The notes beneath the pieces are model-generated. The model had not been told where the DNA came from and searched no databases. It saw only the letters and a list, made by a program, of their open reading frames with translations. Made by a program: the position numbers and the translations under genes. Shown piece by piece: positions 28,124 through 41,313 of a stretch of DNA of 64,000 nucleotides (positions within the stretch are counted from its first letter, which is position 1; each line of letters starts with the position of its first letter). The stretch is from Moritella sp. Urea-trap-13 (GTDB lineage: Bacteria > Pseudomonadota > Gammaproteobacteria > Enterobacterales > Moritellaceae): positions 124,281 to 188,280 of the forward strand of contig NZ_PJCA01000027.1 in assembly GCF_002836355.1 (NCBI RefSeq), written 5' to 3'.

Positions 28124-28154
28124 AAGGCCATCGCATAATGTGATGGCCTTTTTT
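28124..28154. terminator. Bidirectional terminator between convergent genes
   Basis: AAGGCCATCGCA pairs with TGTGATGGCCTT around TAA, with T residues to the right and A/T-rich sequence to the left. It separates the exported ABM-like gene from the convergent MFS gene. Confidence 0.88.
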
Positions 28155-28177
28155 GTATCGTAATTTGCTAATAGTCA

Positions 28178-29398
28178 TTAAAGCGCTTTATCACTCACGC
28201 TTGATTCAGAGTGGTAGGTCACTGGCACAAAACGACTCAGTATCAAGGATAAGCAAGCGATCACAGCACCGGCATAAAATACTAACGACGGGTCATATAA
28301 CCAAATTAAACCGAAGACAACCGGAATAACCACTGCTGCGATATGATTAATCGAGAAGCTTACGCCCATGCTACCGGCGATATCTTTCGGGTCGGCAATC
28401 TTCTGGAAATAGGTTTTCAGGGCAATCGCCATGGCAAAGAATAGATGGTCAACGACATACAGTACCGCCGCAATCTCTGCTGACTCCACCAAGGCATAAC
28501 CAACAAATACCAAGATAAGCCCCGTGTATTCTAGCGTTAATGCGCGGCGTTCACCGACACGACCAATCCACGCCCCGATCTTAGGACCTAAATACAGATT
28601 AATAACGTGATTAAGCATGAACAGTGCGGTGATCTCAGTAACGCCATACCCAAACTTTTCCACCATTAAGAAACCAGCGAACACGACGAAGATTTGACGG
28701 CGCGCACCAGATAAAAACGTCAGCAAATAATACAAACTGTAGCGCTTACGCAAGATCAGTTTTTTGTGTTGCACATGCATATGGCTGACTTCCGGTTTGT
28801 GCGTTGCTAACCATGCAGTGATGGCTAAGCCGAGCAGACCACAGACCATGTAAACAGTAATGTAATCGGCTTCAAACACCGTAAATGCCAACCAAATACC
28901 AGCAAAGGTAAAGAGTGCGGCAAATGATTTAATCGCCAATAGACGCCCTAACAGGGCAGGGGCTTCGGCTTTACTAAACCATTGCAGACTTAACGATTGG
29001 TTGATTGTTTCATAATAATGAAAGCCCACAGACATCAACACAGTTGTGGCATACAAGCCATATACAGAGGGGAAAAACCCAGTTATTGCCACACCAATAC
29101 AGAGTAACGACAAGGCGATAATGGCAAATATTTGCTCGGTTAATATCAGCAATACAAACGCAGCAGTGAAAGCCAGTAATCCTGGTATTTCTCTAATTGA
29201 TTGTAACGTGCCTATTTCGGCGCCAGTAAACGCAGCATGCTCGATAGCAAAGTTATTTAGCAGTGCATTCCAAGCAGAGAACGTCATGGTCATGACTATG
29301 CCGGCAAGGGCGAGAAACACAAATGGGCTTTCTTTAGAGGGGAGTTTCGATAATGCTTTAGATCGTGCTTGAGAGAATACTTTGGATTGCGCTTTCAT
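28178..29398 (-). CDS. MFS transporter
   Basis: A 406-residue membrane protein with about 12 hydrophobic segments split by a basic central loop (HKPEVSHMHVQHKKLILRKR near residues 200-220), the usual two-bundle MFS layout. No substrate-specific motif was recognised. The N-terminal 25 residues are very basic (repeated SKALSK-like units) and presumably cytoplasmic. The gene is convergent with the AraC/SnoaL cluster and is transcribed away from the GH63 gene, with terminators on both sides, so it is probably monocistronic. Confidence 0.85.
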   Translation of the reverse strand: MKAQSKVFSQARSKALSKLPSKESPFVFLALAGIVMTMTFSAWNALLNNFAIEHAAFTGAEIGTLQSIREIPGLLAFTAAFVLLILTEQIFAIIALSLLCIGVAITGFFPSVYGLYATTVLMSVGFHYYETINQSLSLQWFSKAEAPALLGRLLAIKSFAALFTFAGIWLAFTVFEADYITVYMVCGLLGLAITAWLATHKPEVSHMHVQHKKLILRKRYSLYYLLTFLSGARRQIFVVFAGFLMVEKFGYGVTEITALFMLNHVINLYLGPKIGAWIGRVGERRALTLEYTGLILVFVGYALVESAEIAAVLYVVDHLFFAMAIALKTYFQKIADPKDIAGSMGVSFSINHIAAVVIPVVFGLIWLYDPSLVFYAGAVIACLSLILSRFVPVTYHSESSVSDKAL

Positions 29399-29455
29399 TA
29401 CATCGACTGCTAATTGGCTTAGGGACAGTTAGACTAGCATTGTTAGCAGGTAAAG

Positions 29456-29490
29456 AAAAAGGCCATCACGTTGTAGTGATGACCTTTTTT
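29456..29490 (-). terminator. Rho-independent terminator after GH63 gene
   Basis: AAAAAGGCCATCAC and GTGATGACCTTTTT form a stem with one mismatch around GTTGTA. On the minus strand it follows the GH63 stop; it is a relative of the hairpins at 25716 and 28124. Confidence 0.85.
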
Positions 29491-29591
29491 ATTGAAATAG
29501 CCTAGGGTAAACAACTGTTAACTAAAAGCTATTTTAGCTGGTTAGTTATGTACCTGTGCTTTACCTACTTTACTTTGTTTACGTTATTCAC

Positions 29592-31997
<2,406 letters not shown>

Positions 31998-32000
31998 TTA

Positions 32001-33068
<1,068 letters not shown>

Positions 33069-33308
33069 TTATTGGCAAGGGATAATAAACACAGGGCTTC
33101 GAAGTTGATCACCTTGTGAATTCAAACGGAGTCTACAAGTTATTTTAGAATATATTAACTAAACTTTTACTAAAGTGTGATCTGTTTTACTAAAGTTACA
33201 TTAGGTTACATTCGGTAACTGAGTGACAAGGTTTTGCGGATTTTGAGGGGGCATCATTATAAATGGCATTTTAGTCGCCAAGATAAACAGTGGTGTAATG
33301 AACTAAAA

Positions 33309-33406
33309 TGTTGGTATATATGGACATGTTGGTATATCGGGCATTTTGGTGTATAGAGGTATATAGAATATGCTGGTATATATGGGCGTGTGGGTATATA
33401 TGAACG
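33309..33406. repeat. Imperfect 18-bp repeats of TGTTGGTATATATGGGCA type
   Basis: Units at 33309-33326, 33327-33344, 33345-33362 (degenerate), 33371-33388 and 33389-33406 share the core GGTATATATGG. The spacing of 18 bp is kept within each pair; an 8-bp insertion separates the two blocks. Confidence 0.75.
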
Positions 33407-33439
33407 TTTACGGGGATTTAGCACTAGTATTAAGATAAA

Positions 33440-33473
33440 ACACCAGACCGAGCAGCAAGCTTGTATCTGGTGT
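33440..33473 (-). terminator. Possible terminator for the 102-residue gene
   Basis: ACACCAGA and TCTGGTGT form an 8-bp stem with an 18-nt loop. Read on the minus strand it is followed by TTTTATC, and it lies about 160 bp after the stop of the gene at 33636. Confidence 0.5.
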
Positions 33474-33635
33474 CTATCTCAATGTTGATATCCGCTTTTT
33501 ATGTTTTATAACCAGTTTTTTATAAAGTTATTTATAAAAAGTGCTTTAGGCGCGGATTATCATGTAGGGGTATAGCGTTCGATTTCTTTTATATTTTAAT
33601 TTTTGTTTCGATTACACTTAATAATTGAATTCAAA

Positions 33636-33944
33636 TTACTTTTCGTTAACCGCTTTCGTGATAGCTTTAATTTTTTTGCTAATTTCGCGGCGTTCTTTAG
33701 ATAGTTCAGCACCGTTAATGATGTGGTCATCAACACGGTCTTCATAATCTGATTTCATGTTTGAGATAATTTCAACAATTTCTGCTTGAGTCAATTCTGG
33801 TTTCAGATAGTCCAGTAGATTATCAAGTAGATCAACACGTTTTTGGTTATCGCGGATCTTCTTATCATTGTCGTGGATTTCACGTTTTAGTTTGTTTTTA
33901 CGACGAGAACTTTTTACTGCATCAAAAGCGTTGTTCATTAGCAC
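33636..33944 (-). CDS. Hypothetical coiled-coil protein
   Basis: About 102 residues (100 if the second Met is used). Very rich in Lys, Glu, Asp and Arg with heptad-like spacing ([20 protein letters not shown]) and a break near residue 50 ([12 protein letters not shown]), so it probably forms a helical hairpin. No signal peptide or membrane segment. No family recognised. Flanked by non-coding DNA on both sides and divergent from yecM. Confidence 0.65.
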   Translation of the reverse strand: MLMNNAFDAVKSSRRKNKLKREIHDNDKKIRDNQKRVDLLDNLLDYLKPELTQAEIVEIISNMKSDYEDRVDDHIINGAELSKERREISKKIKAITKAVNEK

Positions 33945-34144
33945 ACCCTATATCAATTATGAAAAGTTAATAAAGAAATCCCCTTTAATTTAACAGGATA
34001 ATGTCTTAAAAGCTCTGTGTTTTTGAGCTTATTAGCAGCAAATTTCAATTTTTTGCACTGAATCAAAAATGGTTATTTTATAAACCACTCATTAAAAATG
34101 GCTGCTGTGGTATCATTACCGGACAATTTTAACAAGGAATTACC

Positions 34145-34723
34145 ATGCAATATCAACATCTAATCCAGCAGTGGCCTGCATTCTCTAACGCCATTCTCGC
34201 CTTTGCACAGCAACTGGGATTGCTCGAACAATCAGCCTCCAAGACGCAGGCACTATGGTGCGACCATGTGGCATTACGCGTCAATGATATTGCCCTTGCT
34301 GAGTCGTTATTGGTCGAATTCAAACAACGTGGTGAGGTTATTTCTGACAGTATCGTCAACGGTCGTGCCATTTATATTATTGTATTAGCTGAGCCATTAA
34401 CCTTAGGTAATTGGCAAATTGATTGTGTTGAACTGCCGCTACCAGGGAAGCACTACCCACAACAAGGTTGGGAACATATTGAGCTTGTACTACCTGGTAA
34501 TGCCACGGGTATGGATGAGTTAGATCACGCATTGCGTTTGATTAGTCCTAATATTGATACAGTGCTAACGAATGACAGCAGCATTCAAGTTAAGCGTTCA
34601 GCTCCACACGTGGAAGGTGAGCAATTAGCCAATCCGACTATCGCTTTTAAACAAGGTGATATCTGCATTAAGCTGCACAGTGCAGGCATTAAAGCTGTTG
34701 TTGCGAGTGAATCTACGGCATAA
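34145..34723 (+). CDS. yecM: YecM-family protein
   Basis: A 192-residue protein similar in length and sequence to E. coli YecM, a member of the vicinal-oxygen-chelate fold group. Visible are WCDHVALRVND, the short strand pattern of that fold, and GWEHIELVLPG. The His and Glu residues that bind metal in the fold are kept (DHVALRV and EHIELV). The biochemical role is not established. An AAGGAAT ribosome-binding site precedes the ATG; an ABC exporter gene follows after 40 bp. Confidence 0.88.
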   Translation: MQYQHLIQQWPAFSNAILAFAQQLGLLEQSASKTQALWCDHVALRVNDIALAESLLVEFKQRGEVISDSIVNGRAIYIIVLAEPLTLGNWQIDCVELPLPGKHYPQQGWEHIELVLPGNATGMDELDHALRLISPNIDTVLTNDSSIQVKRSAPHVEGEQLANPTIAFKQGDICIKLHSAGIKAVVASESTA

Positions 34724-34762
34724 TCTGCAATTGATAATCATTCGTAATAACTTAAGGGTGAC

Positions 34763-36652
34763 GTGGGTTTTATAGACATTATGATAAAAACAACTTCTCA
34801 ATCACAGCAAGAAGGCCAACAAGGCAATCAACCGACCTCTCTACAAAATACGTCGCAACAAAAGCCAGGTAATCGAATCAGCTGGAAGTTGATCCGTGCG
34901 CGGGTATTACGCCAAAAGAAACCCTTAATCAGCGCACATATTATAGCGGTATTTGCCACTTTGGTCAGTGTACCAATTCCTTTGATGATGCCGTTGTTGG
35001 TGGATGAGGTGTTGCTAGAGAAACCCGGCACTGCAGTACAAACGATGCAAAACCTGTTTCCTGAGTCATGGTGGGGGCCACAGTTATATGTCTTAGCTAT
35101 CCTTGGTTTGGTGGTGTGTCTACGTCTCTCAAGTTTAGTGTTATCGGTTTGGCAAGCGCGACAATTTACCATTATCGGTAAGAATCTTAGCTTTTATATT
35201 CGTAACCAATTGATGCAGCATTTGCCGTTGGTGTCATTAACGGAATATGAAACTCAAGGCTCTGGGGCTATCAGCTCTCGTTGTATTACCGATGTTGAAA
35301 CCATCGATAAATTCCTTGCTGAAACCTTATCTAAGTTCCTCGTTAGTATGCTTACCATACTCGGTACGGCTGCGATCTTGTTATGGATTGATTGGCAACT
35401 GGGTTTAATCATTTTGCTGTTGAATCCGGCGGTGATCTATTTTTCTCGCTCATTTGGTAAGCGGGTTAAAAACTTAAAAACTCGTGAGAATGCCGCCTTT
35501 GAAGCCTTCCAAGAAGCACTCATTGATACCTTAGATGCGATCCAACAGTTACGTACTGCACAACGTGAGAAGCAATACTTTAGCCGTGTTGTCGATGCCG
35601 CCAGCGAGCTACGTCACAGCGCGATCCAATCGCAGTGGAAAACCGATGCGGTTAACCGTTTAAGCTTTACTATCTTCTTGATTGGTTTTGAAGTGTTCCG
35701 TGCCATTGCTATGTTAATGGTGGTGTTCGCTGATTTAACCATAGGTCAGATCTTCGCTGTATTTGGTTACCTATGGTTCATGATGGGGCCAGTACAAGAA
35801 TTATTGAGTATTCAATATACTTACTTTGCGGCCTCGGCGGCATTGAAACGTTTAAACAGTGTATTTGAGTTAACTCAAGAGCCACAGTACCCGTGCGTGA
35901 TTGATCCGTTTGCCGGTAAAGAAGGTGTTAGCGTCGAATTTAAAGATGTGTGCTTTGCTTACAACGCTGAAAATCAGGTGATCCGCAATGTAAACTTGGT
36001 GATCCCGAAAGGCAAAAAAGTCGCTATTGTGGCTGTCAGTGGCGGTGGTAAATCAACGCTGGTGCAATTGCTGTTGGGTTTATACGAGAAACAGCAAGGC
36101 GAGATCTTAATTAACGACGTGCCGCTAAACCAGATTGGTTATGATAAAGTACGTGAGAACATTGCCACGGTATTACAGCAACCTATCTTGTTTAATACTT
36201 CTATTCGTGAGAATTTATCTATGGGTCATCAATTTAACGATGATGAACTGTGGAAAGCACTGCAAGTCGCCGAAATGGCAGACACCATTGAGCAATTGGG
36301 GCATGGCTTAGATACCTTAGTTGGCCGTAATGGCGTACGTCTTTCTGGTGGTCAACGCCAGCGTTTAGCGATTGCCAGAATGGTATTAAGTAAACCTCAA
36401 ATGGTGGTATTTGATGAAGCGACATCGGCATTAGATACCAAAACCGAAAGTCGCTTACACCATAACTTGAGCGAGTTTTTACAAGACAGAACAACATTAA
36501 TTATTGCTCATAGACTCAGCGCCATTAAACAGGCTGACTTGATCTATGTGCTCGATGATGGCGAAATTAGCCAGTCAGGACAACATCATGAATTATTACA
36601 GGTTGAAGGGCTTTATCAAACGTTGTACGGCCGCTTACAATCAACTCATTAA
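34763..36652 (+). CDS. ABC transporter, fused permease and ATPase
   Basis: A 629-residue half-transporter: six membrane segments (about residues 50-330) followed by a nucleotide-binding domain. The ATPase has the signature LSGGQRQRLAIARM and Walker B MVVFDEATSALD. The Walker A is AVSGGGKST, with Ala where the first Gly is usual. It should act as a homodimeric exporter of lipids, drugs or peptides. A GTG start at 34763 with AAGGG four bases upstream is preferred; ATG 34781 lacks a ribosome-binding site. msrB follows after 19 bp. Confidence 0.85.
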   Translation: MGFIDIMIKTTSQSQQEGQQGNQPTSLQNTSQQKPGNRISWKLIRARVLRQKKPLISAHIIAVFATLVSVPIPLMMPLLVDEVLLEKPGTAVQTMQNLFPESWWGPQLYVLAILGLVVCLRLSSLVLSVWQARQFTIIGKNLSFYIRNQLMQHLPLVSLTEYETQGSGAISSRCITDVETIDKFLAETLSKFLVSMLTILGTAAILLWIDWQLGLIILLLNPAVIYFSRSFGKRVKNLKTRENAAFEAFQEALIDTLDAIQQLRTAQREKQYFSRVVDAASELRHSAIQSQWKTDAVNRLSFTIFLIGFEVFRAIAMLMVVFADLTIGQIFAVFGYLWFMMGPVQELLSIQYTYFAASAALKRLNSVFELTQEPQYPCVIDPFAGKEGVSVEFKDVCFAYNAENQVIRNVNLVIPKGKKVAIVAVSGGGKSTLVQLLLGLYEKQQGEILINDVPLNQIGYDKVRENIATVLQQPILFNTSIRENLSMGHQFNDDELWKALQVAEMADTIEQLGHGLDTLVGRNGVRLSGGQRQRLAIARMVLSKPQMVVFDEATSALDTKTESRLHHNLSEFLQDRTTLIIAHRLSAIKQADLIYVLDDGEISQSGQHHELLQVEGLYQTLYGRLQSTH

Positions 36653-36671
36653 CCGTGAGGAAAAGCACATT

Positions 36672-37097
36672 ATGGATAAAAATAGTATGGACAAAGACCT
36701 TATGAAAAAAGACATGACTAAAACAGATGCCGAATGGCAAGCAGAATTAACCGATGAAGAGTTTTACGTATGCCGTAAAAAAGGTACTGAACATCCGTAT
36801 ACCGGCACCTTGCTGAATAATAATGATGTGGGCGTATACAAGTGTAAGTGCTGTGGTAGCGAATTATTTACCAGCGATAGTAAGTTTAATGCCGGTTGCG
36901 GTTGGCCAAGTTTTGATAAAGAAATCAAAGACGGCGCCGTGGTATATATCGAAGATAACAGCTTAGCCATGCAACGCATTGAAGTGACATGCAGTAACTG
37001 TGACGCGCATTTAGGACATGTATTCCCTGATGGACCAACAGAGACTGGTCAGCGTTTTTGTATTAACTCTATTTCGATGGCATTTGATGAAAAATAA
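36672..37097 (+). CDS. msrB: Peptide-methionine (R)-S-oxide reductase MsrB
   Basis: 141 residues from ATG 36672, preceded by GAGGAAAA. The zinc-binding pairs (CKCCGSELF and CSNCDAHLGH), GCGWPSF and the catalytic-cysteine motif RFCINS are all present. It reduces the R form of methionine sulfoxide using thioredoxin. The first 18 residues are an unusual Met/Lys/Asp-rich leader (MDKNSMDKDLMKKDMTK) with no signal peptide features. The 3' end overlaps the start of selO by 11 bases, indicating translational coupling of the two redox-linked proteins. Confidence 0.94.
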   Translation: MDKNSMDKDLMKKDMTKTDAEWQAELTDEEFYVCRKKGTEHPYTGTLLNNNDVGVYKCKCCGSELFTSDSKFNAGCGWPSFDKEIKDGAVVYIEDNSLAMQRIEVTCSNCDAHLGHVFPDGPTETGQRFCINSISMAFDEK

Positions 37098-38616
37098 TAA
37101 TCCGCTAAGCAGTGTTGATGCACTGAACTGTGATAATCATTATGCAAGATTACCCGCGCATTTTTATAACAAGCAAGTACCGAATGGCATAAGTGATCCG
37201 AAAATGGTCAGCTTAAATCCACAAGTACTGGCTTTACTCGGACTTGATGATGCGGTCGTAGGCAGTGATGCGTTATTGCAGTTATGTTCGGGTAATTATC
37301 TACCCAGCGGTTTTGAACCACTGGCAATGAAATACACGGGCCATCAGTTTGGTCACTACAATCCTGATTTAGGTGATGGTCGTGGCTTGCTGTTAGCGCA
37401 AGTTAAAGGCAGTGATAGTCGCGGAAATAGTAGCAAGAGCCCAACGTGGGATCTGCATTTAAAAGGCGCGGGTAAAACCCCTTATAGCCGTCAAGGTGAT
37501 GGTCGCGCGGTATTACGTTCAAGTATTCGTGAGTACTTATGTAGTGCGGCGATGCAAGGATTAGGCATTCCCACCACACAAGCGTTAAGTATTGTTGTTG
37601 GTAGCGATGCGGTAATGCGTGAGCAAGTTGAACAAGCCGCTATGGTGGTGCGTGTTGCCGAGTCGCATGTGCGTTTTGGTCACTTCGAGCACTTTTATTA
37701 TACTCAGCGTTTAGACGATTTAAAGTTGATGCTGGATTACACCTTAACGCAACATTTTCCTGATGCCTTAACTGCTGAAGTGCCTTATTTGGCATTTTAT
37801 AAGCAAGTCGTGTCCACCACCGCAGAGTTAATGGCACATTGGCAAGCGGTTGGTTTTGTGCACGGGGTGATGAATACCGATAACATGTCTATTTTGGGAC
37901 AAACTTTTGATTATGGTCCGTTTGCGTTTCAGGATAACTTCGATCCCGCTTATGTTTGTAACCACACCGACTACTCGGGTCGTTACGCCTTTAATCAGCA
38001 ACCACAAGTCGGTTACTGGAACTTAATGGCGTTAGGCCGTTCGTTAACGCCGTTCATGGATGTTGAACCGTTAAATGCCACGCTGCAAACCTATGATGAT
38101 ATTTTCTTGGCTAAGTTACGTCAATTAATGCGTGCTAAATTGGGTTTACAGCAAGTGCAGGATGGCGATGGTGAGTTGATTAAAAACCTGTTAGAAATAT
38201 TAGCGAGTAGCAGTGTTGATTACACCTATTTCTTCCGTTCGTTAAGCGTTTTCGAAAGCACTTTGGATAGCAGTTTTGAGCGTACTGAAACTGTGATGAA
38301 TAGCGCTATTCGTGATCAGTTTATCGACCGTGATGCGTTTGATACTTGGGCGCTACAATATCAGCAACGCTTGACGCTTGAATCAAGCGTTGATGATGAG
38401 CGTAAAGTTGCAATGGATGCTGTGAACCCTAAGTATATTTTACGTAATTATTTAGCGCAGCAAGCGATTGAGCAAGCAACGGCTTATGACTACAGCTTGG
38501 TAAATCAATTACGGGAAGTATTAGCCAGCCCCTTTGCCGAACATCCTGAGTTTGAAAAATTAGCCGCGTTACCGCCGGAGTGGGGACGTAATATGGTGCT
38601 AAGCTGCTCGTCTTAA
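37087..38616 (+). CDS. selO: Protein adenylyltransferase SelO (YdiU family)
   Basis: 509 residues from the ATG at 37087, which lies within the end of msrB. Pseudokinase residues are visible: LHLKGAGKTPYSR (nucleotide-binding Lys and flipped phosphate binding), HGVMNTDNMSI and DYGPFAF (metal-binding Asp). The C-terminus is LSCSS, matching the CxSS redox site (CSS) conserved in bacterial SelO where eukaryotes have selenocysteine. SelO transfers AMP to protein Ser/Thr/Tyr and is tied to oxidative stress. The longer frame from 37018 runs inside msrB and is not supported. The coupling to msrB fits a shared redox role. Confidence 0.93.
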   Translation: MKNNNPLSSVDALNCDNHYARLPAHFYNKQVPNGISDPKMVSLNPQVLALLGLDDAVVGSDALLQLCSGNYLPSGFEPLAMKYTGHQFGHYNPDLGDGRGLLLAQVKGSDSRGNSSKSPTWDLHLKGAGKTPYSRQGDGRAVLRSSIREYLCSAAMQGLGIPTTQALSIVVGSDAVMREQVEQAAMVVRVAESHVRFGHFEHFYYTQRLDDLKLMLDYTLTQHFPDALTAEVPYLAFYKQVVSTTAELMAHWQAVGFVHGVMNTDNMSILGQTFDYGPFAFQDNFDPAYVCNHTDYSGRYAFNQQPQVGYWNLMALGRSLTPFMDVEPLNATLQTYDDIFLAKLRQLMRAKLGLQQVQDGDGELIKNLLEILASSSVDYTYFFRSLSVFESTLDSSFERTETVMNSAIRDQFIDRDAFDTWALQYQQRLTLESSVDDERKVAMDAVNPKYILRNYLAQQAIEQATAYDYSLVNQLREVLASPFAEHPEFEKLAALPPEWGRNMVLSCSS

Positions 38617-38998
38617 ACACGATAAATGAATACTGCCTATATGCGCATATCGGCAGTATTAACCAAGCAAATATCCCCGCAAGCACTGACCAATAGCAAC
38701 CCTTATATATCACGCATAGACTTTATCTGATCTGAGCATTATCGTATTTTTAAATTGTTGTGGGGCGTTATTATGACCCATACAACTTTCGTTTTAATTA
38801 ACAAACGAAAGAAAAGAGCCCTACATTGTTAGGTGACAGTCACAACTAAACACTCGTTTTCATTACATGAAACAAATCTAAGGTAATATTTTCGTTCTGA
38901 GTATCATGCTGATACACGCAACTATTTATAGAGTCATGATGACTGTTAATTAATAACAGATGTGGTATTTCTTTTTGCCTTATAATTTGGAACGTAAA
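38617..38998. other. 380-bp spacer with hairpins before chemoreceptor gene
   Basis: No gene. It contains a strong inverted repeat just after selO (listed separately) and a small GTATCA/TGATAC hairpin at 38901-38915. Confidence 0.45.
38629..38660 (+). terminator. Long hairpin after selO
   Basis: AATACTGCC (38629-38637) and GGCAGTATT (38652-38660) enclose the palindrome ATATGCGCATAT, so almost all 32 bases can pair. There is no T-run, so it may be a processing or stability element. Confidence 0.6.
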
Positions 38999-40873
38999 AT
39001 GAAAATGAATAAGATAACCTTGAAAGCTCGATTGGTATTAACCGCATCTATTGCTGTTTTTATTGGTGCTGGAGCCGTTGGAGCAACTAGCTATTTATCT
39101 TCTAAAAATAGAATCGAAAATGAGACTTTATCAAGAATCGAAAATACCGCACATTCATATAATAAATCTTTAACTGATTGGTTAAGTTCTAAATCAGATA
39201 CCTTGAATAGCATGCCTGAAAAAACGCCTTTAATGATGATTCGAAATACCTTAAAAATAATTAAAAATGCGGGTAGTTTTGAAAATGTTTTTTTTGCTTA
39301 TCCTGATGGCCAACAAAAGAACGCCGATGATGTAGAACTTCCTGAAGGGAATGATGATCCAAGAGAATGGGGCTGGTATAAAAATGCCTCGATGGATGAT
39401 ATTTTTATGGATAACCCTACGGTTGCTGCTGCAACTGGAGATAGAGTCGTTTCTATGAGTCGGGCAATGACATTTTATAATTCTTATATGGTGATTGGTG
39501 CGGATGTTAAAATTGATATTTTAATTTCTAATTTAGCGCAAACACTTATTCCTGGAAATGGAAAAATATTTGTTGTGTCTAATAAAGGTGAAATTTTTGC
39601 AGATGTAAATACAGCGCTAATTAATAAGAGATTAACGGATATTTCTTTAGATAATAAATATTTAAATAATGAACAGCCCAAGCTTTATAATGACATGATT
39701 AATGGCATAGACAGTGCCGTATATGTTGCGCCAATTAAAGGTACAAACCTAAGAACCATTATCGTTATTGATAGAGCAAGTATCACCCAAGATATTAGAG
39801 ATAATGCCTTTATACAATTATTTGCGGCATTAGGGGTCAGTTTAATTGTATCTTTGTTTATGTTCTTATTTATTCAAAAATTATTAAACCCATTACTTGC
39901 AGTTACAAAATCGTTAAAAGAAATCGCGGCGGGAGATGGTGATCTTACTCACCGCTTGGATGCGAATAATGAAGATGAAATAGGAGAGTTGAGCCAAGCC
40001 TTTAATGATGTTGCTGAAAGCCAGCGGTCTTTAGTCGAAGAAGTGAAACATCAAGCGACCATGCTTAAATCTATGGCTGAAATAAGCAAAGCAAAATCAC
40101 ATGAAAACAGTAACATAATCAAAGAACAACAAATTGAAGTTTCTATGGTCGCCACGGCTATTAACGAAATGACAACTGCAACCGTTGAAATCGCGCGCAA
40201 TGCCGAAGAGGCTGCAAGTTCTGCGCAAGCATCCTCTGAAAGTGCCCAAAAAGGTATAGCCATTATTTCTGGTTCTATCAAGTCGATTGGTAATCTATCT
40301 ACCGAGATTAAACAGACATCTGATGTGGTCGAAGAGTTGAATTCACACGTACTGGAAATTAATAGCATCCTTGTCGCTATTCAAACGATAGCAGACCAGA
40401 CTAACCTATTGGCACTTAATGCGGCTATCGAAGCTGCCCGAGCGGGGGATGCTGGACGTGGTTTTGCTGTGGTCGCTGATGAAGTTCGTACACTTTCGCA
40501 AAAAACGCATCGCTCTACGGGTGAGATCCAAAAAACAATTCAAACACTGCAAGATATTGTTGGTAAAGCTACTGTACTGATGAAATCAAGTGAGAAATTA
40601 GCCTTGTCTACCGTGTCGGAGTCCGATCTGGTCGCTGAATCGTTCAATGACATCAATGTGTCTATCCAAAAAATTTCTGACATGTCGACGCAGATAGCCA
40701 CGGCCGTAGAGCAGCAAACCGCGGTTACCGGTGAGATCTCTGAAAACGTAAATAACATCAATAGCGTGTCCGATATTTTATCCGACAACTCGATTGATGC
40801 TAATGAACAGTCCAACGTGCTTAATACTGAAGCCAATAAGTTGTATGACAGCGTATCGATATATACGGTTTAA
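38999..40873 (+). CDS. Methyl-accepting chemotaxis protein with Cache domain
   Basis: 624 residues from ATG 38999. A membrane segment at residues 10-30, a periplasmic Cache-type sensor (about 35-275, with [11 protein letters not shown] and [11 protein letters not shown] typical of double Cache), a second membrane segment ([20 protein letters not shown]), HAMP, and a C-terminal signalling hairpin with the invariant tip [20 protein letters not shown]. It should sense a small ligand such as an amino acid and signal through CheW/CheA. The sequence is more AT-rich at the 5' half than its neighbours. Several in-frame starts exist nearby. Confidence 0.93.
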   Translation: MKMNKITLKARLVLTASIAVFIGAGAVGATSYLSSKNRIENETLSRIENTAHSYNKSLTDWLSSKSDTLNSMPEKTPLMMIRNTLKIIKNAGSFENVFFAYPDGQQKNADDVELPEGNDDPREWGWYKNASMDDIFMDNPTVAAATGDRVVSMSRAMTFYNSYMVIGADVKIDILISNLAQTLIPGNGKIFVVSNKGEIFADVNTALINKRLTDISLDNKYLNNEQPKLYNDMINGIDSAVYVAPIKGTNLRTIIVIDRASITQDIRDNAFIQLFAALGVSLIVSLFMFLFIQKLLNPLLAVTKSLKEIAAGDGDLTHRLDANNEDEIGELSQAFNDVAESQRSLVEEVKHQATMLKSMAEISKAKSHENSNIIKEQQIEVSMVATAINEMTTATVEIARNAEEAASSAQASSESAQKGIAIISGSIKSIGNLSTEIKQTSDVVEELNSHVLEINSILVAIQTIADQTNLLALNAAIEAARAGDAGRGFAVVADEVRTLSQKTHRSTGEIQKTIQTLQDIVGKATVLMKSSEKLALSTVSESDLVAESFNDINVSIQKISDMSTQIATAVEQQTAVTGEISENVNNINSVSDILSDNSIDANEQSNVLNTEANKLYDSVSIYTV

Positions 40874-40954
40874 TTGCTGAAATATAATTAAGATAATAAC
40901 CAGATATCTTGTACTATATAGGTTCAGGTTTCATGACCCTTAGGATTCAGATAA

Positions 40955-41239
40955 ATGAATGTAGATAAAGCAAAAAAACGTATCGAAAAGTTAGTTAAAA
41001 AAGGCTTTAAAGGCTACCCGATGGTATCGATAGAGTACTTTGGTGCAACGGCAGATACTGCGACAGAAGTTGTTATGACATTCACGTTAGAAGAAGGCGC
41101 GGCACCACAAGCGCAAAAGTTTTTAAGTAAAAGTGATGCGCGCGAAGACGAAACAATTCAATCAGTGCTGGTTAAAACCATCGAACGTACTGAAGCGAGC
41201 ACTGTGGCGCAAGTTGACGGTGTGTCGATTATTAAATAA
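40955..41239 (+). CDS. Conserved-looking hypothetical protein
   Basis: A 94-residue soluble protein beginning MNVDKAKKRIEKLVKKGFKG, with a basic N-terminal helix and then alternating strands (MVSIEYFGATADTATEVVMT). No motif of a known family was recognised. It lies 80 bp after the chemoreceptor gene and before a hairpin, so it may be expressed alone. Confidence 0.65.
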   Translation: MNVDKAKKRIEKLVKKGFKGYPMVSIEYFGATADTATEVVMTFTLEEGAAPQAQKFLSKSDAREDETIQSVLVKTIERTEASTVAQVDGVSIIK

Positions 41240-41267
41240 CACGATAAATAGCAACGTAAATATAAGT

Positions 41268-41291
41268 CTGTAGGGGGATTTGTCCCTACAG
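41268..41291 (+). terminator. Hairpin between convergent genes
   Basis: CTGTAGGG and CCCTACAG form an 8-bp stem with an 8-nt loop, followed by GTCTTTGT. It sits between a plus-strand and a minus-strand gene end. Confidence 0.65.
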
Positions 41292-41313
41292 GTCTTTGTA
41301 TGATGAGTGAATA

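Noticed and set aside
36546-36671. Longer MsrB with 42 extra N-terminal residues
   Set aside because: The extension lies inside the end of the ABC exporter gene in another frame; ATG 36672 has a ribosome-binding site.
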